DNA of 6,009 nt from Xanthobacteraceae bacterium (GTDB lineage Bacteria > Pseudomonadota > Alphaproteobacteria > Rhizobiales > Xanthobacteraceae): the NCBI GenBank assembly GCA_030043335.1, contig JASHXX010000070.1:1-6009 (forward strand), written 5' to 3'. The position numbers and the translations under genes are program-made. The notes beneath the pieces were generated by a model. It was not told the DNA's origin. It did no database searches and saw nothing but the letters and a program-made list of their open reading frames with translations. Shown piece by piece: positions 1 through 5,678 of the stretch (positions are counted from its first letter, which is position 1; every line of letters starts with the position of its first letter).

Positions 1-1275
1 AATCGGCTGCGGGGCGCGATCGAGGCCGCGCTCGGCGGGCTGACGCTTCTGGCGCGCAATCCGGACGCGCGGTTCGAAGCGGCGCAGGCCGTGTTCAAGT
101 CGCGCGACGTGCGCGCCTTGCCGACGCTCGAGACCGCCATCGCCAAGGAGCAGGATCCGCGGGTCAAGCGCGCGCTGATCGAGGCGCGTGCCGCCGCCGT
201 GCTGTTCAGCGACAGCGCTAAGGACGAGGACAAGCTCGCCGCCGTCGACATCGTGCGCGAACGCGCCGATCAGGAGTCGCTGGCGCTCCTTTCCAGTCTG
301 CCGGCCGGCACCTCGGCGCCGGTGATGAAAGCGGCGGCCGCCGCGATCGCCGCCATCAACAACCGCCTGGTATTGTGGAATACGGTGCAGAACGCCTGGT
401 ACGGCGTCTCGCTCGGCTCGGTCCTGCTGCTCGCCGCGATCGGGCTTGCCATCACCTTCGGCGTCATGGGCGTGATCAACATGGCACATGGCGAGATGGT
501 CATGCTCGGCGCCTATGTCACTTTCGTGGTCCAGGAGACGATCCGCACCCGAAACCCCGCCTTGTTTGATTATTCGCTGGCGATCGCCATCCCGCTCGCC
601 TTTCTGGTCGCTGGATTCGTCGGCATCTTGATCGAGCGCGGCATCATCCGCTTCCTCTATGGCCGGCCGCTGGAGACGCTGCTGGCGACCTGGGGGCTGT
701 CGTTGATCCTGCAGCAGGCGGTGCGTACCGCCTTCGGTCCGAATAATCGCGAGGTCGGCAACCCGTCCTGGATGAGCGGTGCCTTCGACGTCGGCGGCAT
801 CACCATCACCTATAACCGGCTCTGGATCATCTGCTTTGCGCTTGCGGTGTTCGTTGCGTTGCTCGCGCTGCTGCGCTTCACCCGGTTCGGCCTCGAAATG
901 CGCGCCGTGACGCAGAACCGCGCCATGGCGGCGTCGATGGGCATCCGCACCAGCCGCGTCGACGCCCTGACATTCGGCCTAGGCTCCGGCATCGCCGGCA
1001 TGGCCGGCGTCGCCCTGTCGCAGATCGACAATGTCAGCCCCAATCTCGGCCAAGGCTACATCATCGACAGCTTCATGGTCGTGGTGTTCGGCGGCGTCGG
1101 TAATCTGTGGGGCACGCTGGTCGGCTCCTTCGTGCTCGGCGAGGCCAACAAGTTCCTCGAGCCCTTTGCCGGCGCGGTGCTTGGCAAGATCGCCATCCTT
1201 GTGCTCATCATCCTCTTCATCCAGAAACGGCCGCGGGGCATGTTCGCCCTCAAAGGCCGCGCGGTTGAGGCATGA
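1..1275 (+). CDS. urtB: UrtB, urea ABC transporter permease (5' end cut by window)
   Basis: One of the two inner-membrane permeases of the high-affinity urea importer UrtABCDE (LivH-type branched-chain amino acid permease family). The frame is open from base 1, so the true start lies upstream; the GTG at 91 is an internal valine. About 424 residues are visible. The first ~120 (to about base 360) are soluble, alanine-rich and helical, matching the periplasmic/HEAT-like N-terminal extension that distinguishes UrtB from plain LivH. From about base 390 there are several strongly hydrophobic segments. The conserved NMAHGE motif is at 478-495, and the C-terminal FGGVGNLWGTLVG segment follows near 1087-1125. 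The stop TGA (1273-1275) overlaps the urtC ATG by 4 bp. The protein is intact as far as seen. The assignment to UrtB rather than LivH rests on the N-terminal extension and the urt/ure context. Confidence 0.95.
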   Translation, partial: NRLRGAIEAALGGLTLLARNPDARFEAAQAVFKSRDVRALPTLETAIAKEQDPRVKRALIEARAAAVLFSDSAKDEDKLAAVDIVRERADQESLALLSSLPAGTSAPVMKAAAAAIAAINNRLVLWNTVQNAWYGVSLGSVLLLAAIGLAITFGVMGVINMAHGEMVMLGAYVTFVVQETIRTRNPALFDYSLAIAIPLAFLVAGFVGILIERGIIRFLYGRPLETLLATWGLSLILQQAVRTAFGPNNREVGNPSWMSGAFDVGGITITYNRLWIICFALAVFVALLALLRFTRFGLEMRAVTQNRAMAASMGIRTSRVDALTFGLGSGIAGMAGVALSQIDNVSPNLGQGYIIDSFMVVVFGGVGNLWGTLVGSFVLGEANKFLEPFAGAVLGKIAILVLIILFIQKRPRGMFALKGRAVEA

Positions 1276-2423
1276 CTTCGCACGTCCTGATCCGTTCGCT
1301 TGATCGCGGCGCGGCGCTGTTCCTGATCATCATCGCCGCCATTGCCGTCGGCGTGCCGGTGCTCAATCTGGCGGTGCCGGAATCTTCGGCGCTCCACGTG
1401 CCGACCTATCTGGTCTCGCTGTTCGGCAAATACGCGTGCTATGCGCTGTTGGCGCTGGCGATCGACCTGATCTGGGGATTTTGCGGCATTCTCTCGCTTG
1501 GCCACGGCGCCTTCTTCGCGCTCGGCGGCTATGCCATAGGCATGTATCTGATGCGGCAGATCGGCACCCGCGGCGTCTACGCCGATCCGATCCTGCCGGA
1601 TTTCATGGTGTTCCTGAACTGGAAGCATCTGCCGGTGTATTGGTACGGCTTCCAGTATTTTCCCTATGCCGCGCTGATGGTGGTGCTGGTCCCGGGCGTG
1701 CTCGCCTTCGTGTTCGGCTGGTTCGCGTTCAGGAGCCGCGTCACCGGCGTCTACCTCTCGATCATCACCCAGGCGCTCACCTTCGCGCTGATGCTCGGCT
1801 TCTTCCGCAACAATTTCGGCTTCGGCGGCAACAACGGCCTCACCGACTTCAAGGATATTCTCGGTTTCAACGTCCAGGCGGAGACGACGCGCGCGGCGCT
1901 GTTCGCGATCTCGTGCGTCGCGATCATGCTCGGCTTCATTCTCTGCCGCGCCATCGTCACCTCGAAGTTCGGCAAGGTGCTGATCGCGATCCGCGACGCC
2001 GAGGCGCGCACGCGCTTCCTCGGCTATCGCGTCGAATCCTACAAGCTCGTGGTGTTCACCGTCTCGGCCTGCATGGCCGGCATCGCCGGCGCGCTCTATG
2101 TCCCGCAGGTCGGCATCATCAATCCGAGCGAGTTCGCCCCCGGCAATTCCATCGAGGCGGTGATCTGGGTCGCGGTCGGCGGCCGCGGCACGCTGACCGG
2201 CGCGGTGATCGGCGCTGTGCTCGTCAACTATGCCAAGACCTTCTTCACCACCGGCGCGCTGGCGCCCTATTGGCTGTTCATGCTCGGCGCGCTGTTTATC
2301 GCCGTAACGCTGCTGCTGCCGCGCGGCGTGGTCGGCACGATGCGGCACTGGACGGCGCTGCGCCGCGACCGGGCGTCGGCGGCAGCCGAAGACGGCGTCA
2401 CCGAGCCGTTGCCGGCGGAGTGA
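1272..2423 (+). CDS. urtC: UrtC, urea ABC transporter permease
   Basis: Second inner-membrane permease of the urea importer (LivM-type family), 383 residues, the usual size. It starts at the ATG within ATGA shared with the urtB stop, which implies translational coupling; TTGAGG lies directly upstream inside urtB. A hydrophobic segment at residues ~15-35 opens the protein. The conserved LivM motif LSLGHGAFFALGGY is at 74-87. A loop with FGFGGNNGLTDF is near 182-193, and the cytosolic EAA-like coupling loop IAIRDAEARTRFLGY, expected to contact an ATPase, is at 238-252. The segment MAGIAGALYVPQVG (268-281) and the glycine-rich WVAVGGRGTLTGAVIGA (299-315) are typical of the family. The last ~25 residues are a hydrophilic tail rich in alanine and arginine. 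No lesion is seen. It is followed 13 bp later by urtD. Confidence 0.96.
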   Translation: MTSHVLIRSLDRGAALFLIIIAAIAVGVPVLNLAVPESSALHVPTYLVSLFGKYACYALLALAIDLIWGFCGILSLGHGAFFALGGYAIGMYLMRQIGTRGVYADPILPDFMVFLNWKHLPVYWYGFQYFPYAALMVVLVPGVLAFVFGWFAFRSRVTGVYLSIITQALTFALMLGFFRNNFGFGGNNGLTDFKDILGFNVQAETTRAALFAISCVAIMLGFILCRAIVTSKFGKVLIAIRDAEARTRFLGYRVESYKLVVFTVSACMAGIAGALYVPQVGIINPSEFAPGNSIEAVIWVAVGGRGTLTGAVIGAVLVNYAKTFFTTGALAPYWLFMLGALFIAVTLLLPRGVVGTMRHWTALRRDRASAAAEDGVTEPLPAE

Positions 2424-2427
2424 GGAA
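2422..2427 (+). promoter_or_regulatory. Ribosome binding site of urtD
   Basis: GAGGAA overlaps the urtC stop codon and lies 9 nt before the urtD ATG at 2437. It supports that start and indicates that urtD is translated from the same message as urtC. Confidence 0.7.
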
Positions 2428-2436
2428 CAACGGACG

Positions 2437-3186
2437 ATGGAAGCGCTGACCACCGCACTCCTCTACCTCGACGGCGTCACCGTCTCGTTCGACGGCTTCA
2501 AGGCGCTCAACAATCTCTCCTTCGCCATCGAGCCCGGCGAGATGCGCGCCATCATCGGCCCGAACGGCGCCGGCAAGACCACGATGATGGACGTGGTCAC
2601 CGGCAAGACTCGACCCGACCTCGGTGAAGTGACGTTCGACGGCTTGCATAATCTGACCCGGCTCGACGAGGCCGAGATCGCCGAGCTCGGCATCGGCCGC
2701 AAGTTTCAGAAGCCGACGGTGTTCGAGAGCCATACCGTCTACGACAATCTGGAGCTGGCGCTCAAATCCGACCGCCGCGCGCGCGCCGCGCTGTGGTGGC
2801 GCGAGACGACCGACGAGCGCCGCCGCATCGAGCAATTGCTGGAGATCATCCGCCTGACCGCGGTGCGCGATCGCCTGGCGGCGAGCCTGTCGCACGGCCA
2901 GCGGCAATGGCTCGAAATCGGGATGCTGCTGGCGCAGGAGCCGAAGCTCCTTCTGGTCGACGAGCCGGTCGCCGGCATGACCGACGCCGAGACGCGGCAA
3001 ACCGCGGAGCTGCTCAAGGAAATCAACCGCGACCGCACGGTGATCGTGGTCGAGCACGACATGGCCTTCGTGCGCGACCTCGACGTCAAGGTCACCTGTC
3101 TGCACGAGGGCTCGGTGCTTGCCGAAGGCACCATCGACCAGGTCTCGTCGAACGAGCGGGTCGTGGAAGTCTATCTGGGACGATAA
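2437..3186 (+). CDS. urtD: UrtD, urea ABC transporter ATP-binding protein
   Basis: Cytoplasmic ATPase (LivG-type) that powers urea import together with UrtE; 249 residues, the usual length. All motifs of an ABC nucleotide-binding domain are present: Walker A GPNGAGKTT at 41-49, Q-loop glutamine Q91 in GRKFQKPTVF, ABC signature LSHGQ at 151-155, Walker B LLLVDEP at 171-177 with catalytic E176, and H-loop H207 in VVEHD. The LSHGQRQWLEIGMLL wording, with VAGMT after Walker B, is characteristic of UrtD rather than general LivG. The start is fixed by the GAGGAA site 9 nt upstream and by homology beginning about residue 9. It ends with TAA, 5 bp before urtE. The gene appears intact and functional. 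Confidence 0.96.
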   Translation: MEALTTALLYLDGVTVSFDGFKALNNLSFAIEPGEMRAIIGPNGAGKTTMMDVVTGKTRPDLGEVTFDGLHNLTRLDEAEIAELGIGRKFQKPTVFESHTVYDNLELALKSDRRARAALWWRETTDERRRIEQLLEIIRLTAVRDRLAASLSHGQRQWLEIGMLLAQEPKLLLVDEPVAGMTDAETRQTAELLKEINRDRTVIVVEHDMAFVRDLDVKVTCLHEGSVLAEGTIDQVSSNERVVEVYLGR

Positions 3187-3191
3187 CCCGC

Positions 3192-3887
3192 ATGCTTGAC
3201 GTCAACGCCATCGATCTGCACTACGGCGCCGCGCAGGCGCTGCGCGCGATATCGCTCAAGGCCGAACCGGGCAAGGTCACCTGCGTGCTTGGCCGCAACG
3301 GCGTCGGCAAGACGAGCCTTCTCGAAGCGCTCGCCGGCCAGCATACGGTGAGCCGCGGCACCATCACCTGGGAGGGCGAGAACATCACGGCGCTGCGGCC
3401 GCCGCAGCGCGCCCGGCGCGGCATCTCCTACGTGCCGCAGGGCCGGGAGATCTTTCCGCTGCTCACCGTCGAAGAAAATCTGAAGACCGGCTTTGCGCCG
3501 CTCAAGCGCGACGATCGCAGCGTGCCCGACGACGTGTTCTCGCTGTTCCCGGTGCTCAAGGACATGCTGCGGCGGCGCGGCGGCGACCTTTCCGGCGGCC
3601 AGCAGCAGCAGCTTGCGATCGGGCGGGCGCTGGTGATGCGGCCGCGGCTCCTCCTGCTCGACGAGCCGACCGAGGGCATTCAGCCGTCGATCATCAAGGA
3701 CATTGCCCGCGCCATCGTCTATCTGCGCTCACTGGGCAAGATCGCGATCGTGCTGGTCGAGCAATATCTCGACTTTGCCCGCGAGCTCGGCGACCATTTT
3801 GCCGTCATGGAGCGTGGCGCCATCGTCTATTCCTGCGACCGCGCCAACCTCGACGAAGCGGCGCTGCGGCGAGCGATGGCGATTTGA
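3192..3887 (+). CDS. urtE: UrtE, urea ABC transporter ATP-binding protein
   Basis: Second cytoplasmic ATPase of the urea importer (LivF-type), 231 residues. Motifs are complete: Walker A GRNGVGKTS at 34-42, Q-loop Q83 in YVPQGREIFP, signature LSGGQ at 133-137 followed by a QQQ run, Walker B LLLLDEP at 153-159 with E158, and the switch position in LVEQY (Q191, where many ABC proteins have His; Gln is normal in the LivF/UrtE branch). TEGIQPSIIKDI after Walker B is a UrtE hallmark. The frame stays open upstream to about 2793, but that extension only shadows urtD in another frame; the ATG at 3192, 5 bp after the urtD stop, gives the family length and N-terminus. The ribosome binding site is weak (GGGA at 3178-3181), consistent with coupling to urtD. 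Its wording resembles Bradyrhizobium/Rhodopseudomonas UrtE. Confidence 0.96.
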   Translation: MLDVNAIDLHYGAAQALRAISLKAEPGKVTCVLGRNGVGKTSLLEALAGQHTVSRGTITWEGENITALRPPQRARRGISYVPQGREIFPLLTVEENLKTGFAPLKRDDRSVPDDVFSLFPVLKDMLRRRGGDLSGGQQQQLAIGRALVMRPRLLLLDEPTEGIQPSIIKDIARAIVYLRSLGKIAIVLVEQYLDFARELGDHFAVMERGAIVYSCDRANLDEAALRRAMAI

Positions 3888-3902
3888 GCACCGGGTGAAT
3901 GA

Positions 3903-4004
3903 ATGAACGCGCCGCTACGCTAGGAGCTGTTCGCCGCCAATCGCGCCAGCGGGCGCCTTGCCTGTTCGGTCCTCGCCGCTCCCGGAGGGACCCGGCGCGC
4001 GCGC
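3903..4004 (+). pseudogene. ureD: Detached 5' end of ureD, with in-frame TAG at codon 7
   Basis: The ATG at 3903 opens MNAPLR and then meets TAG at 3921-3923. After the stop the same frame continues with ELFAANRASGRLACSVLAAP and on to the GTG at 4005, and this is the conserved N-terminus expected of UreD. A single C-to-T change (CAG to TAG, Gln to stop) would explain it. No ATG, GTG or TTG occurs in frame between the TAG and the GTG at codon 35. With the stop repaired, UreD would be 275 residues, the normal family size. The start lies 15 bp after the urtE stop, with a weak GGGTGA ribosome site at 3893-3898. Confidence 0.8.
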
Positions 4005-4730
4005 GTGCATGAGGCCGGCTCGCTGCGCCTGCGCTTCCCCAATGGCGAGCGCGGCGCGCTCGAAGCCGTCATCGTCAACACCGCCGGCGGCATGGCCGGC
4101 GGCGACCGCTTCGACATCGACATCTCGGTCGGCGCCGGCGCGCAGCTGACGGCGACAACCGCCGCAGCGGAAAAAATCTATCGCTCGCTCGGGCCCGCAA
4201 CGGAAGTCGGCGTGAAACTCTCGGTCGGCGCCGGCGGTGCGCTGGCCTGGCTGCCGCAGGAGACTATTCTGTTCGATCGGGTGCGGCTTCGTCGCACCAT
4301 CACGGTCGACCTCGCCGGCGACGCCAGTCTCATGCTGGCGGAAGCCGTCGTGTTTGGCCGCTCCGCCATGGGCGAAGCCGTCACATCCGGCGAGTTCTCC
4401 GATTGTTGGCGGGTAAGCGTTGGACGGACGCTCGACTTCGCCGAGACGCTTCGCCTCGGTGGCGCGATCGCGGAGCGATTGGCGGAGCGTGCGTGCGCAA
4501 ATGGCGGCGTAGCCGTTGCCAGCGTGCTCAAATTTCCCGCTGACGATACGAGCGTTGCGGCGGTCCGCGCCATCGCGGCGGACTTTCGCGGCGAGGTCGG
4601 CGTGTCGGCGTGGAACGGGCTTGCGCTCGCGCGTCTCGTCGCGCCCGACGGCGCGACGCTGCGCGGCGATCTCATCGCCGTCGTCAGCGCGCTTGGCGGC
4701 ACGAAACCGCCGCGGCTTTGGCTGAACTGA
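4005..4730 (+). CDS. ureD: UreD, urease accessory protein (uninterrupted part)
   Basis: UreD is the cytoplasmic chaperone that binds apo-urease and, with UreF and UreG, allows nickel and CO2 to be loaded into the UreC active site. This is the longest uninterrupted stretch, 241 residues from a GTG; by homology the gene should begin at 3903, but a TAG at 3921 cuts off the first 34 codons. Family motifs, numbered from the 3903 start, are NTAGGMAGGD at 59-68, TTAAAEKIYR at 85-94 and WLPQETILF at 116-124; the C-terminus PPRLWLN is also typical. GTG 4005 is a poor start: a GGAGGG at 3984-3989 lies 15 nt away, too far for good initiation, and the lost residues are conserved. A truncated UreD may be made weakly or not at all. 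Identity is secure; function is doubtful. Confidence 0.88.
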   Translation: MHEAGSLRLRFPNGERGALEAVIVNTAGGMAGGDRFDIDISVGAGAQLTATTAAAEKIYRSLGPATEVGVKLSVGAGGALAWLPQETILFDRVRLRRTITVDLAGDASLMLAEAVVFGRSAMGEAVTSGEFSDCWRVSVGRTLDFAETLRLGGAIAERLAERACANGGVAVASVLKFPADDTSVAAVRAIAADFRGEVGVSAWNGLALARLVAPDGATLRGDLIAVVSALGGTKPPRLWLN

Positions 4731-4769
4731 GGGCTGTGCCAGGCTGAGCGCCGAGGGCTGGGGGCTTCC

Positions 4770-5072
4770 ACGCATCTGACACCGCGCGAGAAAGATAAGC
4801 TGTTGATCGCCATGGCGGCGTTGGTGGCGCGGCGCCGGCTCGAGCGCGGCGTCAAGCTCAATCATCCCCAGGCGGTGGCGCTGATTTCCGATTTTATCCT
4901 CGAAGGCGCGCGCGACGGGCGCACCGTCGCCGAGTTGATGGAAAAAGGCGCCCACGTGATCACCCGCGCGCAGGTGATGGATGGCATCGCCGAGATGATC
5001 CCGGAGATCCAGGTCGAGGCGACGTTTCCGGACGGCACTAAGCTCGTCACCGTGCACGAGCCGATCCGATGA
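4770..5072 (+). CDS. ureA: UreA, urease gamma subunit, with ACG in place of the start codon
   Basis: The smallest structural subunit of urease; with UreB and UreC it forms the (UreABC)3 nickel enzyme that splits urea to ammonia and carbamate. Conserved UreA sequence begins [11 protein letters not shown] and ends with [15 protein letters not shown]. From the codon that aligns with the family's initiator Met to the stop there are exactly 100 residues, the standard length, but that codon is ACG (4770-4772), not ATG. No ATG, GTG or TTG lies in frame between the ureD stop and this point. Fallback starts are TTG 4803 (89 residues, GAGAAAG 8 nt upstream) or ATG 4812 (86 residues), which would remove the conserved N-terminal 11 or 14 residues. 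A G-rich stretch (GGGGG, 4760-4764) sits 5 nt before the ACG. The rest of the protein looks normal. Confidence 0.9.
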   Translation, partial: THLTPREKDKLLIAMAALVARRRLERGVKLNHPQAVALISDFILEGARDGRTVAELMEKGAHVITRAQVMDGIAEMIPEIQVEATFPDGTKLVTVHEPIR

Positions 5073-5076
5073 TTTG

Positions 5077-5081
5077 AAAGG
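5077..5081 (+). promoter_or_regulatory. Ribosome binding site deciding the ureB start
   Basis: AAAGG lies 8 nt before the ATG at 5090 but only 2 nt before the ATG at 5084. This favours 5090 and a protein beginning MIPGEYFI, the normal UreB N-terminus. Confidence 0.55.
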
Positions 5082-5089
5082 CGATGACG

Positions 5090-5392
5090 ATGATTCCCGG
5101 CGAGTATTTCATCAAGGACGGCGACATCGAGCTAAACAAGGACCGCCAGACCGTGACGCTGTCGGTCTCGAACAGCGGCGACCGGCCGATCCAGGTCGGC
5201 TCGCACTACCACTTCTTCGAGACCAATCCGGCGCTGAAATTCGACCGCAAGAAAGCGCGCGGCATGCGCCTTGACATCGCCGCCGGAACCGCGGTGCGGT
5301 TCGAGCCCGGACAGACCCGCGAGGTCAAGCTCGTGGCGCTCGCCGGCCCCGCACGGTCTACGGCTTCCGCCAGGAGATCATGGGAAGGCTAA
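5090..5392 (+). CDS. ureB: UreB, urease beta subunit, frameshifted near the C-terminus
   Basis: Beta subunit of urease, a small beta-fold protein that packs against UreC. Residues 1-86 match the family throughout: [11 protein letters not shown] at the start, [17 protein letters not shown] at 37-53, [19 protein letters not shown] at 56-74, and LVALAG at 81-86. After G86 the frame reads 14 residues unlike UreB ([14 protein letters not shown]) and stops at TAA 5390-5392. The expected ending [14 protein letters not shown] is present in the overlapping frame from 5350. One base is missing around the CCCC run at 5347-5350. The read-as-is product is 100 residues; the repaired one would be 104. ATG 5084 (MTMIPG) is an alternative start. 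The gene begins 11-17 bp after ureA. Confidence 0.88.
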   Translation: MIPGEYFIKDGDIELNKDRQTVTLSVSNSGDRPIQVGSHYHFFETNPALKFDRKKARGMRLDIAAGTAVRFEPGQTREVKLVALAGPARSTASARRSWEG

Positions 5393-5403
5393 AAAAATCA
5401 TGA
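5350..5403 (+). pseudogene. ureB: Out-of-frame C-terminal end of ureB
   Basis: Read from CGC at 5350, this stretch gives [17 protein letters not shown] and then TGA at 5401-5403. RTVYGF is the conserved penultimate segment of UreB proteins, so it marks the true gene end. It joins the main frame (ending G86 at 5347) if one base is added to the C run, or if the ribosome slips back one base on CCCC. Confidence 0.85.
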
Positions 5404-5431
5404 CGGGCGAGCTGCGCGGGCCCGCCCGTCA
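5401..5431 (+). terminator. Terminator-like hairpin at the end of ureB
   Basis: A perfect 9-bp GC-rich inverted repeat, TGACGGGCG (5401-5409) and CGCCCGTCA (5423-5431), with a 13-nt loop. Seven A residues (5391-5397) lie before it and CGTTTCTC after it. The T run is short and interrupted, so it would be a weak intrinsic terminator or an attenuator that reduces transcription into ureC. It could also be an mRNA-stabilising 3' structure. The left arm includes the repaired ureB stop codon. Confidence 0.35.
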
Positions 5432-5442
5432 CGTTTCTCAGC

Positions 5443-5501
5443 GCTGCTACCGGCCGCTGGGAACCAGGATCAGGTGTCCTTGGTGCGATGCCGGTAGCGG
5501 C
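5443..5501. repeat. Long imperfect palindrome / RNA hairpin
   Basis: Twelve paired bases (5443-5454 with 5490-5501, one T-G wobble at 5445/5499) are extended inward by CGC/GCG (5455-5457 with 5485-5487). ACCA/TGGT (5463-5466 with 5481-5484) and GGA/TCC (5467-5469 with 5477-5479) follow, closing on a 7-nt loop. About 22 base pairs fall within 59 nt, with small bulges at 5458-5462, 5480 and 5488-5489. This could be an intergenic palindromic repeat of REP type or a structured mRNA element. Its identity is unknown. Confidence 0.55.
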
Positions 5502-5668
5502 CCTCGGCACCTCGGCGAACCCGATCTTGGCGATCTCTCGCATTCGGCAGAACCAAGCACGAGCGATCTGAAGGTGATGATAGTACGACGATGGCGGGAC
5601 ACAAGTTAAAGCGTGCTTCGCCGGCGTCGATCGGCGCGTGGGGATAACACCGGGGATTTCCGGGCTGC

Positions 5669-5674
5669 GGAGGA
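5669..5674 (+). promoter_or_regulatory. Ribosome binding site of ureC
   Basis: GGAGGA, a near-perfect Shine-Dalgarno sequence, ends 4 nt before the ATG at 5679 and fixes the ureC start. It is the best such site in the window, fitting independent initiation of ureC after the long gap. Confidence 0.8.
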
Positions 5675-5678
5675 TGTC

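Larger units (their letters stand above)
5400..5609 (+). other. Possible small ORF, 69 codons, probably not a gene
   Basis: ATG at 5400 overlaps the repaired ureB stop as ATGA, the arrangement seen for coupled genes, and some rhizobial urease operons do carry small hypothetical genes between structural genes. The product is rich in Arg, Pro, Ser and Gly with a CPWC motif and no hydrophobic core, and I recognise no family. By hand count about 45 of 69 third codon positions are G or C, clearly below the neighbouring genes. No good ribosome binding site precedes it. More likely chance than coding. Confidence 0.15.
5404..5678 (+). other. ureB-ureC intergenic gap with no convincing gene
   Basis: A gap of 275 bp in an otherwise tightly packed operon. 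It holds the right arm of the terminator-like hairpin, a long structured hairpin (5443-5501) and the ribosome site of ureC. A plus-strand frame from ATG 5400 to TAA 5609 (69 codons) and a minus-strand frame across 5358-5690 are open, but neither gives a recognisable protein. I see no tRNA, no sigma-54 type promoter and no transposase remnant that I can name. The sequence is less GC-rich in its middle and distal part (about 5500-5650) than the flanking genes. Confidence 0.6.

Noticed and set aside
1436..2449. Plus-strand open frame inside urtC (337 codons)
   Set aside because: It fully overlaps urtC in another frame and encodes an Arg/Pro/His-rich string typical of a GC-rich frame shadow.
1056..2453. 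Long minus-strand open frame (465 codons) opposite urtC
   Set aside because: It is the antisense shadow of urtC in high-GC DNA; the product is a low-complexity mix of Arg, Ala, Glu, His and Asp with no recognisable domain.
2793..3191. Upstream extension of the urtE frame, suggesting a longer UrtE or a UrtD-UrtE fusion
   Set aside because: The extension runs out of frame through intact urtD and looks like no protein family; ATG 3192 gives the standard UrtE N-terminus and length.
3899..4012. Alternative ATG at 3899, four bases upstream of the ureD ATG, as a way round the TAG
   Set aside because: It reads a different frame, gives an Arg-rich 37-codon peptide unlike UreD, and stops at TGA 4010-4012. 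The UreD-like residues flank the TAG in the 3903 frame, so a nonsense change fits better than a frameshift.
4729..4760. 8-bp direct repeat GAGGGCTG at 4729-4736 and 4753-4760 between ureD and ureA
   Set aside because: Too short for a site with meaning in GC-rich DNA; no third copy or symmetry was seen.
3915..5057. Minus-strand open frame (380 codons) opposite ureD and ureA
   Set aside because: Antisense shadow of conserved urease genes; composition is Arg/Ala/Gly/Asp-rich with no motif.
5649..5664. Small dyad CCGG...CCGG before ureC as an operator
   Set aside because: Only four firm base pairs; expected by chance at this GC content.
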